From positions 124,001 to 188,000 of the forward strand of contig NZ_SLZZ01000002.1 in the NCBI RefSeq assembly GCF_004346165.1: DNA of 64,000 nt. Direction: 5' to 3'. Shown here piece after piece: positions 8,828 to 18,140 of the stretch; position 1 is the stretch's first letter; each line of letters opens with the position of its first letter. Made by a program: the position numbers and the translations under genes. This DNA comes from Muricomes intestini (GTDB lineage: Bacteria > Bacillota > Clostridia > Lachnospirales > Lachnospiraceae). The notes under the pieces were generated by a model, which worked only from the letters and a program-made list of their open reading frames with translations, made no database searches and had not been told where the DNA came from.

Positions 8828-9859
8828 CTATTTCACCAACTCCTGCCACCTCTTATCATCTTTTAAAAATGCATATGTCTCTTCATCCCGAAAGTTTTTT
8901 AACAAATTATTCTTCAGTTCTGCGGAAAAGTCTTCTCCAATCCCGGAAAAGATCATATGCTCATAAAGTGCAGAATCACAAAAGCTTCCTATGCTTCCGC
9001 TGCTTTCAAGCATTCTCTTCATTGCCTCTGCCGCCGTATTGCAGTCTTTCTCCGCCACTGCCAGCTCAAGTACACATGAGGCCTCATAATATCCGCCCAT
9101 TTCAAATATTTTTGCCAGCTCTTTTTGCTTATCTACAAGACTATGTGCCTTCTTCATATTTTCATCCTGCATTGCCAACATATAAATGCTGTGGAATATC
9201 AGGTTTATCATCCCATATCCTGTAAACAGCAATTCTTCGTATGCCTTATATGCCTCATTTATCCTATTTGTCTTGCTGTAAATAAGTGCCTGCTTTCTTT
9301 TCCTTTCTGGATTTTCTTTGGAAAAGTAAGTCAGATACTTCTTTGCCTTGTTATATTGCTCTTTTCTTACATAAAGATTAAACAACAGATCGGCGGCAAT
9401 ATTTCTAAGCTCCTCATCTTTACTGTCCAGAATGCGCACGTAGCAGTCACAGATGTAGTTATCATAATCAGCCGAATCTGGAATGTCTTTTACCGCACGC
9501 TGAGCATCAAGTCTCTGTATCATACGGAAAGTCAGCATTTCACTATTAGGATACTGCTGCAGCTTATCCTTTGCCCATTGAAATCCGTTTTCATAAGTAC
9601 CGTTCTTAAGCTTGTCATCTAATTCATAAGTAAAATTATTTATTTCTTCCAAGGTAAGTTCTTCCTGGTAAGACAATAAAGTGTCAAGTGTAATATCAAG
9701 CAGCCTGGCAATAGGGGCCAGCAGCATAATGTCCGGCAAAGAATTTCCATTCTCCCATTTATTGACGGCCGGAGCGGTCACACCAAGGCGATTCGCCATT
9801 TCCTCCTGCGTCATATTCTTGCTTTTCCTATATTTCCGTATTACTTCACCTATCTTCAC
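8828..9859 (-). CDS. XRE-family regulator with TPR-like C-terminal region
   Basis: 343 residues. A Cro/CI-type helix-turn-helix occupies about residues 3-58 (RKSKNMTQEEMANRLGVTAPAVNKWENG). The remainder is all-helical with repeated pairs (EQYNKAKKYLTYF, NRINEAYKAYEELL), as in peptide-sensing or tetratricopeptide-containing regulators of Firmicutes. The GTG at 9859 is chosen because it follows AAAGGGGGCGG. The longer frame to 9904 would add an unrelated leader. The effector and targets cannot be read. It stands alone, convergent with nothing and divergent from the chimeric ORF at 10079. Confidence 0.8.
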   Translation of the reverse strand: MKIGEVIRKYRKSKNMTQEEMANRLGVTAPAVNKWENGNSLPDIMLLAPIARLLDITLDTLLSYQEELTLEEINNFTYELDDKLKNGTYENGFQWAKDKLQQYPNSEMLTFRMIQRLDAQRAVKDIPDSADYDNYICDCYVRILDSKDEELRNIAADLLFNLYVRKEQYNKAKKYLTYFSKENPERKRKQALIYSKTNRINEAYKAYEELLFTGYGMINLIFHSIYMLAMQDENMKKAHSLVDKQKELAKIFEMGGYYEASCVLELAVAEKDCNTAAEAMKRMLESSGSIGSFCDSALYEHMIFSGIGEDFSAELKNNLLKNFRDEETYAFLKDDKRWQELVK

Positions 9860-10007
9860 AAAGCCGCCCCCTTTAATTTTGAATAAAGATTTTTGCTGTC
9901 TCAATCATACCAAATGGAAATGTCTTTCACAACTGAACGCATGTTAATTATTGTTAAATAAAATTAACCAGTGCTCATGTTTTGTTAAGAACCTGTACAT
10001 AAAAATA

Positions 10008-10037
10008 TTGACATTTCAGTTTACTATGCATTACATT
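10008..10037 (+). promoter_or_regulatory. Sigma-A promoter of the 10079 ORF
   Basis: TTGACA (10008-10013), 18 bases, TACATT (10032-10037), about 40 bases upstream of the TTG start at 10079. Confidence 0.6.
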
Positions 10038-10078
10038 TGGATATGAAATAGCGAAAACAGGAAAGAAGGTAAATTGTT

Positions 10079-10330
10079 TTGAAAAATATAATATTTAGAC
10101 TGGCAAGTGATAACGATATGCCTCAAATCATAGATTTACAAACAAAAATATTTAACGTCGAGCAGAAAATTGCTGAAATCTACACGGATGCAAGGGACAT
10201 TACTGCAAAGATAATATGCAAAATGGGAGGTCAGATAGTTGGTGAGCCACAACCATTTTATGTTGGAACAGTTACACCTGTAGTTCTGAAAAAGAGTAAC
10301 TACCATCATTATATTGATTCCATCAATTAG
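10079..10330 (+). pseudogene. Chimeric remnant with a GNAT-like head
   Basis: 83-residue frame with a proper promoter and ribosome site (AGAAGG, TTG start). Residues 1-30 (RLASDNDMPQIIDLQTKIFN) resemble the beginning of a GNAT acetyltransferase, which normally runs 140 residues or more. From about residue 35 the sequence (DITAKIICKMGGQIVGEP, then VTPVVLKKSNYHHY) no longer fits that fold and I do not recognise it. The best reading is a deletion joining the start of one gene to the end of another. The 206 bases to the next gene (10331-10536) hold no further feature I can support. Confidence 0.45.
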
Positions 10331-10536
10331 GGTATTTTTCAGGACATTCTTTAATAAGTCTGATATACTAAACACAAGCATGGCAGTTACAGTAACAGGC
10401 ATCTCCATAGGAGTAGTGCTATTTTACCCACTGTCCTGTTCTTCCAGGGTGTGCCAAAGTTGCACACCCAAATCTGAATCTCCAAACTGCTGCATCTGCT
10501 AATACTCTGGATTACTTACCCAGATGTTAATATTCT

Positions 10537-11859
10537 CTAATATTGCTCAGCAAACAATGTGCTGGCACCTGACTGGTTGCCGGAAAGGTAAAAATGGGTA
10601 GTCTGTTCAAAAAGCAAGGCCTTATCTGCCGGTGGGAAAAATCCTCCGGACTCCTTATTAAGACGCAGTACATCCCCGCCTACAACCCTTTCAACATCGG
10701 GAATTGTGTAGGGTTTTTCGATTGATCCGCCGCTGATAATGGCATCTGCTTCCGGCACATCATCTACCAGCAAAATTCCTTCTGTTCCGTCCGCACCACC
10801 AAATTCAAAGGTGAGGGTTGAAGCCTTGATGCCGTGCTGTTCAGCACACTGAATTGTCAGCATCCCATCAACTGCAGCGTTTCCGCCACCTTCCCAGGCC
10901 ATAATTAATCCGTCGGTTTCCAAATACTGAGCAATTTTTACCGCAAACTGGGCGCATCTGATTTTATGCCAGTTGCTTGGATTGTGGCTGCGCCCAAAAA
11001 TAATTCCCCGAAAGTTAATGGTTTTCCCATGTTCTTTATATAATTCCAATAAAATCGGACTGTTAACATACAGATATGTAGGCACCTTAAAAGCAGGCCA
11101 GACATAATTACCGCTGACGATGCACCCGTCCATCATTTCATTGGGATGAATCAAGGTTGGAACCAGGTTATCAATCGGATGTCCATACAAATATGTATTG
11201 GAATACGGTCCCTGATTCTGCGAGTTCCACATCAATACTACATTGGGAAGCTCAGGATCTACCTCATCAATGGAAAGTTTTTCTTCCTCATCAGCAGCAA
11301 GACAGCAAGTAACAGCGGCCAGATACGTTGCCACCTTAATGCCTATACTGCGGATTTCATTATCATATTCAATGGAAGAGCTGCCATCAGAGAGTTTATA
11401 TAAAACAATCAAATTGATAGTTTTAGAAAAAGGCGTCATTTCGGCAATTGGCCCCTGCATATCCAAAATTGCATCGCGGGGATATAAAAGGCCGGAGCTG
11501 GCACTGGACTCATCCCAGGGAAGAGCGGCACTTTCCATCACCGAAAAACCTGATAATATATTGGTCGTTCCGCTTCCTGTCATTAACGGGTCACCAAAAT
11601 ATCCAGAATACTGCTGCCCTTCGCCATCTATTTTAATCATGGCTGCCAGGGTATCAAGTAAATGTATGATACGGGTGCTCTCACCGGGTTTAACCAACTC
11701 AAAATCAACTGCCTTCACCGCTTTTAAAAGCGGGGCAATTTCAGCTTGCAGCTCTTCTTTGGAAATTGTCAAAAAACCATCTCTCAAAGTTGTCCTGTCA
11801 CCAAAACAAGCCTCTTTTACATGATAGTAGCAACGAGTCAATTTTTTATCCATTTTCAC
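10537..11859 (-). CDS. Glycine/sarcosine/betaine reductase component B, GrdE/GrdG/GrdI-like subunit
   Basis: 440-residue homologue of the non-selenium subunit of reductase component B, which binds the amine substrate for reductive C-N cleavage. Family landmarks are visible: FGDRTTLRDGFLTI near the start, DMQGPIAEMTPFSKTINL in the middle, then HPNEMMDGCIVSGN, ELYKEHGKTINFRGI and GGADGTEG. As I remember the family, glycine-type GrdE precursors are cut at an Asn-Cys to make a pyruvoyl group. Here the corresponding site appears to be Asn-Tyr (residues 251-252, SGNYVW), so self-processing looks unlikely. That would fit a substrate unable to form a Schiff base. The GTG at 11859 starts 1 base after the stop of the selenoprotein gene, with AAGGAGG 9 bases upstream. 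It is the last gene of the operon. Confidence 0.85.
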   Translation of the reverse strand: MKMDKKLTRCYYHVKEACFGDRTTLRDGFLTISKEELQAEIAPLLKAVKAVDFELVKPGESTRIIHLLDTLAAMIKIDGEGQQYSGYFGDPLMTGSGTTNILSGFSVMESAALPWDESSASSGLLYPRDAILDMQGPIAEMTPFSKTINLIVLYKLSDGSSSIEYDNEIRSIGIKVATYLAAVTCCLAADEEEKLSIDEVDPELPNVVLMWNSQNQGPYSNTYLYGHPIDNLVPTLIHPNEMMDGCIVSGNYVWPAFKVPTYLYVNSPILLELYKEHGKTINFRGIIFGRSHNPSNWHKIRCAQFAVKIAQYLETDGLIMAWEGGGNAAVDGMLTIQCAEQHGIKASTLTFEFGGADGTEGILLVDDVPEADAIISGGSIEKPYTIPDVERVVGGDVLRLNKESGGFFPPADKALLFEQTTHFYLSGNQSGASTLFAEQY

Positions 11860-11860
11860 T

Positions 11861-13198
11861 CTACTCGCCCTCCTTTTCATTATCAACTGTAAATAGCGTT
11901 GGTCCGTTGACATCCATTGTCAATGCTTCCAGACACTTATCCATAATCCTGCGCCGATATGCTTTTTCGCGGTCAATGGGAAGAGAGGGATTACCGCTTG
12001 GAGCAGTGAAGTCTCCACCAAATATAATCCGATTGCTCCCAACGCTTAAAGCAATCGATGTAAAAGCTGTGACATGAGCATTTGCAATTTGGGCCCGGTC
12101 AAGCTCTTTTGCCAGCGTTGCGCAGCAACGCGTACAAGTGCCTCAAGTAGAGGTCAGAATTGCTGCCTGGACTCCGGATTTTCTTAAATCTTCTGCGATT
12201 TCCCTGCCCATTGCCTTACTGGTTTCTACATTAGTGCCAACCCCGCAGGTGGTATAGAAATAAGGAAATATTCCTTCGATTTTATGCTCTTTTTCCAATG
12301 CCCGCATTGCATCAAGAGGGATTAGTCGATGTGGGTCATTGCTGGCATCGGTTGTGTCATATCCCCCGTGGATGGATTCATATTCACCCTTATTCAAAGT
12401 TGTTATATTAGTCATATCATACTTACCATAACTAATGGAAAATGCCTGTTTCAGCTTGTCAGGATTCCCAACCGGTACCAGACCACCGGTCGTAATCAAA
12501 GCAATGACGGTGTGTGCCATATCTTCTACTTTAGCTGCCGGCGGGACTTGTTCAAAGCCTCGCAGGGGAACTTCGGTCCGATATGGCCGCTTATAGAGCT
12601 TATCCAAAAGTATCTCGGTGACCCGCCTTGCCCCAGTCTTTTCATGGTATTCATTATACCTGTGCCCAGTCGGCAGATATCCCTCTTCTAAAGCCGGACC
12701 AATAGCTTCCTTCTTGGCCAGCTTTAAAGCCAAAGCTGCCATCTTTGGCAAAGATTTTCGCATTCCGCTGGCTGTTTCTGTGGTTGCGACAATATAATTG
12801 TTCTGCACATACATGCTGATGGCCGGATTTTCCCACCACATTCCGGTAACACTTGGAATGCCAAGTTTGTTTTTTACGTAATCACATATTTTTGCACATG
12901 CCACACCGTAACGGCCTGCATTGAAGGCCGGGCCTGCAACAAACACATCCGGAGCGGCCGCCAGAATCTCTTCCTTAATCATTGGTAATACTGCGGCAAA
13001 TTTTTCATCATTATTAATAAAGTTATCGCCGCATACCAATACTTTCACTACTTCCATCTCTTTGTTCCACAGAGGTTCAACCCCTATGGCAGGCCCTTTT
13101 TTCTCCGTATATACACTTAGCCCTACATCAGCCTTCTCTTCGCCGCCGATGCCGGCATAGAACTGGTTGACGTAATACACTGCTTTTAACTTCGTCAT
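11861..13198 (-). CDS. Selenoprotein subunit of reductase component B (GrdB/GrdF/GrdH-like), TGA-encoded Sec
   Basis: 445-residue protein if the in-frame TGA at 12145-12143 is read as selenocysteine 352. A conventional reading would stop there and leave a 351-residue product. The family start (VNQFYAGIGGEEKAD), the VAGPAFNAGRYGVAC block and GKYD/HGGYD motifs are intact. Similarity continues without a break past the TGA as U-GTCTRCCATLAKELDRAQ and then IALSVGSNRI, to a TAG at 11863. The UxxCxxC(C) motif is the redox centre where the substrate-derived group is passed to selenium. A perfect hairpin 11 bases after the TGA is a likely SECIS. The substrate (glycine, sarcosine, betaine or another amine) is not decided by sequence. 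No grdA, grdC, grdD or sel genes are in this window. Confidence 0.92.
12115..12131 (-). promoter_or_regulatory. Candidate bacterial SECIS hairpin
   Basis: On the minus strand GCGTTGC-TGC-GCAACGC is a perfect 7-bp stem with a 3-base loop starting 11 bases after the TGA of the grdB-like gene. This is the expected position for the element that recruits SelB to recode UGA. Confidence 0.75.
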
Positions 13199-13208
13199 TT
13201 TTTCCTCC

Positions 13209-14690
13209 TTACATTGGCAAGCTGCCCTCCTGAGTATCTATAAAAATCGTTTTAGAAATCATATATTTTTGTATACCAGCAACACCTAAGCCGCTCTGTT
13301 TCCAACCGGTTCCCGGCGATTCTATCATTGCCTTACTGAAGTAGGAATTGACATAGATCTGACCACTGTGAATCTTCTGGGCAACTCGAAGACCGCGTTT
13401 CATATTCTTAGTAAAAACTCCGCCCGCCAAACCATACTCAGTTGAATTTGCAAGTGCAATGGCTTCTGCTTCAGAATCAAAGGGCGTAATACATAGCACT
13501 GGTCCGAAAATTTCTTCTTTAAAAATAGTCATATCAGGAGTCACATCGGCAAAGAGTGTCGGCGGAACAAAATTACCTGCGGTAAGCTTTTGATCTGTAT
13601 ACGGTTCACCCCCGCATACCAACCGTGCTCCTTCAGCCTTACCTTTTTCAATATATTCCCAGACACTCTGCGCATGATCTCGGTGAATAAGGCTGGTAAG
13701 CGTGGTCTTAGGATCAAAACCGTCACCAGGAATTAACTTCTCACATTCGGATTGCAGTTTCTCAATAAACTGCTCGTAAATGCTGCGTTGAACAATTAAA
13801 CGGGTTCCAGATACGCATACCTGACCAGAATTCTGGGTAAATGCCCATCTGGCCCATTTTACCGCATCATCTATATCAACATCATCAAAAATGATATTGG
13901 GACTCTTCCCTCCCAATTCCAAGGCAACATCTTTCACAGTATCTTTTGACGCTTCAATAATATGTTTTCCGGTACTTGTTCCGCCGGTCATCGCAACCAT
14001 GTCAACATCCGGACTTTTTACCAACATATCACCAATGACACTGCCGGAACCAGTTAATACATTAACTACGCCAGACGGAAAGCCAGCCTCATCAAATACT
14101 TCAGCCAGGAGCAGCATACTTAATGATGCCCAGGAAGAGGGTTTAACAATGGCAGTATTCCCAGCAGCCAAAATCGCACATATTTTTTGGCAGCCCATCA
14201 TAAGAGGGCCGTTCCATGGCAAAATCTCACCTACCACCCCGTGGGGATACCACTGTACCAGATTAACCGTGTTGTTATCAATGGGTACAGCCTTGCCTTC
14301 CAGGCATCGGGCCTTTCCTGCATAATATTCAAAAGCATCAACGCTCATCTCCGCTTCAAAATAACGTGCGCCGGCATAGGATTTTCCACATTCCAGTGTT
14401 TCAATGCAGGAAAATTCTTCTTTTCGCTGTTCCAATATCTGTCCGGCTTTTAGAAGCAATTTACTGCGCTCACGCGGCGGCATTTTTCCCCAAGGCCCCT
14501 CATCAAAGGCTTTTCTCGCCGCTTTGACAGCTCGGGTTACTTCTGGCTTTCCGGCCTTATACGCCTTGGCAAAGATTTGATTCTTAACCGGATTTTGAAT
14601 ATCAAAGGTAACTTTATCTTCTGGAACAACAAATACTCCATCAATATATAATTGATAAGGCTCTTTTTTGACATAATCATATGGATTCAT
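13209..14690 (-). CDS. NAD(P)-dependent aldehyde dehydrogenase, betaine-aldehyde-dehydrogenase-like
   Basis: 493-residue ALDH-superfamily enzyme that would oxidise an aldehyde to the acid. The Rossmann segment (MTGGTSTGKHI), the general base ELGGKSPNIIF and the catalytic cysteine in NSGQVCVSGTRL are all present, as is KEEIFGPVL. The overall pattern is closest to the betaine/aminoaldehyde group, but substrate cannot be fixed. The start has AAAGGAGG at good distance. It lies 10 bases upstream of the selenoprotein gene in the operon, so its product or substrate probably links directly to the reductase step. Confidence 0.9.
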   Translation of the reverse strand: MNPYDYVKKEPYQLYIDGVFVVPEDKVTFDIQNPVKNQIFAKAYKAGKPEVTRAVKAARKAFDEGPWGKMPPRERSKLLLKAGQILEQRKEEFSCIETLECGKSYAGARYFEAEMSVDAFEYYAGKARCLEGKAVPIDNNTVNLVQWYPHGVVGEILPWNGPLMMGCQKICAILAAGNTAIVKPSSWASLSMLLLAEVFDEAGFPSGVVNVLTGSGSVIGDMLVKSPDVDMVAMTGGTSTGKHIIEASKDTVKDVALELGGKSPNIIFDDVDIDDAVKWARWAFTQNSGQVCVSGTRLIVQRSIYEQFIEKLQSECEKLIPGDGFDPKTTLTSLIHRDHAQSVWEYIEKGKAEGARLVCGGEPYTDQKLTAGNFVPPTLFADVTPDMTIFKEEIFGPVLCITPFDSEAEAIALANSTEYGLAGGVFTKNMKRGLRVAQKIHSGQIYVNSYFSKAMIESPGTGWKQSGLGVAGIQKYMISKTIFIDTQEGSLPM

Positions 14691-14778
14691 AAAAATCCTC
14701 CTTTTGTAATATTTACAATGGCGGAGTACGAGAAACCACTCATACCCCGTCTATGAAATACTAATTGAACTATATTAT

Positions 14779-15618
14779 TCAAGCCGCTAAAAAATCACGA
14801 ACCTTCTGGATATCTTTTTGCACCTGCTGCTGTACTTCTTCCAGACTGTTGAACTTTTCAACGCCTCTGACAAATCGCTGCACTTCAAGAACCAACTCTC
14901 TGCCATAAATATCTCTGTCAAAATCCAAAATAAAGGCTTCTATTGTTACATAATCGAAATTGTCAACGGAAGGCCGCTTGCCAATATTAGTCATCGCCTT
15001 TAAATGTTCCTCATCCACATAAATTGAGGTTGCATAGACGCCACTTGGCGGTTTTAGTTTTGTTTCGCAAGTATCCAGATTAGCTGTCGGCATCCCGACA
15101 GTTCGGCCCAGTGCTTTTCCATGTACTACTTTTCCAATAATAATATAAGGGTGTCCTAAAAGACTTGTCACCTTTTCAAAATTGCAGTCAATAAGAGCTT
15201 TTTTTACTATTGCTGTGGTAATAATTTGTTGGTCCTCCTTTTCAGGCTCACAGATAATGACTTCAATTCCGGCATTATTGGCTGTCACTTTTACATTTTC
15301 CAAATTTTTGTGGTTCTCACCAACTACCAACACCTTAGCCCCTATTGTTTGGATTGCCTGTTCAAGTAAATCAGGCTCATTTTCGCAGCTAATTAAAACA
15401 TCAACTCCGGCTCTTTCAAGAAAATAGGCTTTTTCATCTTCGTTAGTTAATATCTCTTCTTTAGCCGGTCTGCTTATAACAACTGATTTCATGCCTCTCT
15501 TTTTAGCCTGTGCAACCAGCTCAGTGATAATTTTGAGATGACCACGATGCATACCGTTAAAATCTCCATAGGCTGCACAAGTGTTTTTCATGTTTACTAT
15601 CTTATCCAACCTTTTCAT
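14779..15618 (-). CDS. RibF-like riboflavin kinase/FMN adenylyltransferase
   Basis: 279-residue two-domain protein. The N-terminal nucleotidyltransferase domain shows the GDFNGMHRGHLKII motif (about residues 18-31), and the C-terminal flavokinase domain has GRTVGMPTANLD. It is somewhat shorter than housekeeping RibF (about 310 residues). The ATG at 15618 lies inside the end of the permease gene, after GGGAGG, so translation is coupled. A dedicated copy inside a catabolic operon suggests a need for extra flavin, or a specialised flavin- or nucleotide-modifying role. It could also be an ordinary RibF duplicated into the operon. Confidence 0.82.
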   Translation of the reverse strand: MKRLDKIVNMKNTCAAYGDFNGMHRGHLKIITELVAQAKKRGMKSVVISRPAKEEILTNEDEKAYFLERAGVDVLISCENEPDLLEQAIQTIGAKVLVVGENHKNLENVKVTANNAGIEVIICEPEKEDQQIITTAIVKKALIDCNFEKVTSLLGHPYIIIGKVVHGKALGRTVGMPTANLDTCETKLKPPSGVYATSIYVDEEHLKAMTNIGKRPSVDNFDYVTIEAFILDFDRDIYGRELVLEVQRFVRGVEKFNSLEEVQQQVQKDIQKVRDFLAA

Positions 15619-16978
15619 ATTCTTTTCCTCCCACAGTATTTTGATTTTTTGTTCTCACCTTGTAGAAAATAATGCCTACAAAATACCATGCAATTGAATA
15701 TGCCCATATCATCCAACCGCCGTTGAAGACATCGGGAATATAACATATAATTATTAGTCCCAAAGCAATTAGCGGCAATGCAATGCCCCCCGGAGCCTTA
15801 AATGCTCCGTCCGGCAAACTAAATTTCTTTCTGGCTACAATTAAGGATATGATATTGATAATGATAGTAACCGCTGCAAATAATGCGCCAAAGCTGACAA
15901 TCATCTCTGTGAACTGTGGAAAACATGAAATCACCAGACAGGGAATTGTAACTGTAAGTGTTGCATAAACTGGCACACCTGCCTTATTATTTTGGGCCAG
16001 CTTTTGAGGCATAATCCCTTGTTCCGCCGATGCTTGAATTGCTCTTGAGGTGAGGGACATTACTGTCAGCATTGTTGTATAAAGCGCCAATACTGCCGCA
16101 ATAGATATAACTTTAGAAATCCATGGATAAGCGGCAAGTTTGGTAAACGCAGCAGCATATAAAGGTATGTACTGCATCCCCGGATTCTCCATCAGGAAAC
16201 CGGCAGACACCATCCCTACGGTAGCAGTGATAATACCAAGGTAGAGGCACAGTACAATACACATTGCTATTAATACAGATTTTGGAACATTGCGGTTGGG
16301 ATTTTTAACTTCCGATACCATAAATGCCATCGCTACAATAGAGCCATAACCAGTCATTGCCGTCGGTACCATCTGCAAAAATCCGCTGGTACCTCTTGCC
16401 CCCTGTGAAAAAAAAGGTACCAAGGTACTGCTGTCCCAGGCTCCACTAAAAAATGCCACGCCAATGTATATGAGCATAGCTGCTACCATTGCCAGAACCA
16501 GTATATTGTTTACCTTTCCTGCCAGGGTAAACTTAATGCTATTAAGAATCATGATGACTAAAACAGAAATAATTGCCAGTAGAATTTGCTTCCCTTCAAA
16601 AATGGGGAAGCCGACACTAAGATAAGTACCAACATAAATAGCAGCAAATGAGATGGCTACAATATTAGCGTTGATGTATCCCCAAGTTGAAACCCAGCCC
16701 CAGAATTTGCCGACTTCTTTCGTTTTTCCAAGTGCCTTTGAAGGGAATACAAATACACCTCCTGATTTAGGAAAGCGGGTTGATAACTCGGCACAAATCA
16801 GACCATAGCACAGCATAATTGCAGCCGCAATTGCCCATGTTATAATCGCAGCCGGGCCAGCCGAGTAGATCGTTAAGCCTGACAGGGAGAAAATAGAGCT
16901 TCCTATCATCCCTCCTGCTATCATTGCCACACATGTCCATAAGCCTAACGATCCACCTTGATTGTTATTGTTTGACAT
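15602..16978 (-). CDS. APC-family amino acid/amine permease
   Basis: 458-residue membrane protein with about twelve hydrophobic segments. The APC-superfamily signature is in TM1 (AMIAGGMIGSSIFSLSG), and the family's conserved loop (FMVSEVKNPNRNVPKSV) is near residue 225. It would import an amino acid or amine by cation symport or exchange. It follows the regulator gene and overlaps the RibF-like gene by 17 bases. Its presence suggests that the operon's substrate is an amino compound. Confidence 0.9.
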   Translation of the reverse strand: MSNNNNQGGSLGLWTCVAMIAGGMIGSSIFSLSGLTIYSAGPAAIITWAIAAAIMLCYGLICAELSTRFPKSGGVFVFPSKALGKTKEVGKFWGWVSTWGYINANIVAISFAAIYVGTYLSVGFPIFEGKQILLAIISVLVIMILNSIKFTLAGKVNNILVLAMVAAMLIYIGVAFFSGAWDSSTLVPFFSQGARGTSGFLQMVPTAMTGYGSIVAMAFMVSEVKNPNRNVPKSVLIAMCIVLCLYLGIITATVGMVSAGFLMENPGMQYIPLYAAAFTKLAAYPWISKVISIAAVLALYTTMLTVMSLTSRAIQASAEQGIMPQKLAQNNKAGVPVYATLTVTIPCLVISCFPQFTEMIVSFGALFAAVTIIINIISLIVARKKFSLPDGAFKAPGGIALPLIALGLIIICYIPDVFNGGWMIWAYSIAWYFVGIIFYKVRTKNQNTVGGKEYEKVG

Positions 16979-17074
16979 ACTCCTCTACTCTATCACACCA
17001 ATGTAAAAGGGAAATCACTAATATGATATTTCTCCTTTCTCCTTCACATCCGGGCAGAGTTAGTTTCTGCCCTA

Positions 17075-18025
17075 CTATTTTAATAGTTCCGCAATCTGGA
17101 GGTCAGTAATTAAAACATTAATGTATCCACCTTTAAGCGTGGCCCGAATAGCTTCTACTTTATCCATGCCGCCTGCAACGCCGATTCGTACCGGAATTTT
17201 ACGATAATCCTCAAGCGTAATAGCAATGATCCTATTGGCAAACGGCGGCACCACTTCATTCCCCTCTTTATCGAAGAAATGAGTACATACCTCCCCCGCC
17301 ACCTCTGCTGCCCATCTGGCTTGATCCTCGTCCTTCAAATCATACAAGGGAACCATATGTTTCCACTGACTGTGGGCAGTTCCAATACCAACCACCGCTA
17401 TTGTGCTGCTTTTTACAATCTCGTATGCGTTGGTATAATATGGATCATTAATAAAGGATTCCCGAAGTGACTCGCTGTGTAAAATAACCGGTGCATATAA
17501 AATGGATTCCTTCGCCTCCATTTTTTCCGCTAAACGATATACGATCCGGTCTGCACCCATGTTAGAGTCTTCCTCTTTTCCGCTGCCAATCAGTTGAGTT
17601 ACTGTAATGTCTTTTGGATAAGAAGCTGCCGGTATCCAGTAATCCACCATCGCCGCCGTTGTCCTGCCTCTGGTCACACCTATAATATCATTGGGCCGGA
17701 TGATGCTCTTCAAATAATTACCCGCAGCAATTCCCAGCTCCTGCGTCATTTTTTCATCGCTGATATTATCTACGACTCTGACCTCTCTCAAATTATATTT
17801 TTGCTCAAGTTTAGTTTCCAGTTCAAGATTACATTTATCCAAGCCTTCAATACTAATCTTTACTATTCCTAATTCAATACAGGCACTGACAATCCGATTA
17901 ACCCGTTGACGTGACATTTTCATGCGTTTTGCAATAACTTCCTGGGTCAGGCCTTCCTTATAGTAATAGTAAGCGACTCTGCGATATTCGTTTAAAAGTT
18001 CTACTGACATATTTGTATTGTTCAT
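17075..18025 (-). CDS. SorC/DeoR-type sugar-binding transcriptional regulator
   Basis: 316 residues. An N-terminal helix-turn-helix (EGLTQEVIAKRMKMSRQRVNRIV, about residues 24-46) is followed by the SorC sugar-phosphate-binding domain (GVTRGRTTAAMVDYW; AVVGIGTAHS; RIGVAGGMDKVEAIRATLKGGYINVLITD). Such proteins are usually released from, or activated on, DNA by a phosphorylated pathway intermediate. It is encoded inside the operon between the alcohol dehydrogenase and the permease. The ATTACAT array over the operon promoter (20012-20097) is the natural candidate for its binding site. Confidence 0.92.
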   Translation of the reverse strand: MNNTNMSVELLNEYRRVAYYYYKEGLTQEVIAKRMKMSRQRVNRIVSACIELGIVKISIEGLDKCNLELETKLEQKYNLREVRVVDNISDEKMTQELGIAAGNYLKSIIRPNDIIGVTRGRTTAAMVDYWIPAASYPKDITVTQLIGSGKEEDSNMGADRIVYRLAEKMEAKESILYAPVILHSESLRESFINDPYYTNAYEIVKSSTIAVVGIGTAHSQWKHMVPLYDLKDEDQARWAAEVAGEVCTHFFDKEGNEVVPPFANRIIAITLEDYRKIPVRIGVAGGMDKVEAIRATLKGGYINVLITDLQIAELLK

Positions 18026-18140
18026 TCATCTACCCCCTGAATTTGCAGCTAGTATTTGGGATAACACTGCATTTCGTTGATAGATTGATTGTACATCTTA
18101 AACAGCCCTTTTATCAACCATCTTGAGCGTATTCTTTGGT

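Noticed and set aside
10314-10502. 62-codon plus-strand frame with hydrophobic start
   Set aside because: No ribosome site and overlaps the end of the chimeric ORF; likely chance.
12143-12145. TGA as a true stop or sequencing error in the grdB-like gene
   Set aside because: Similarity to GrdB continues on the far side with the expected U-x-x-C-x-x-C context and a hairpin at SECIS distance.
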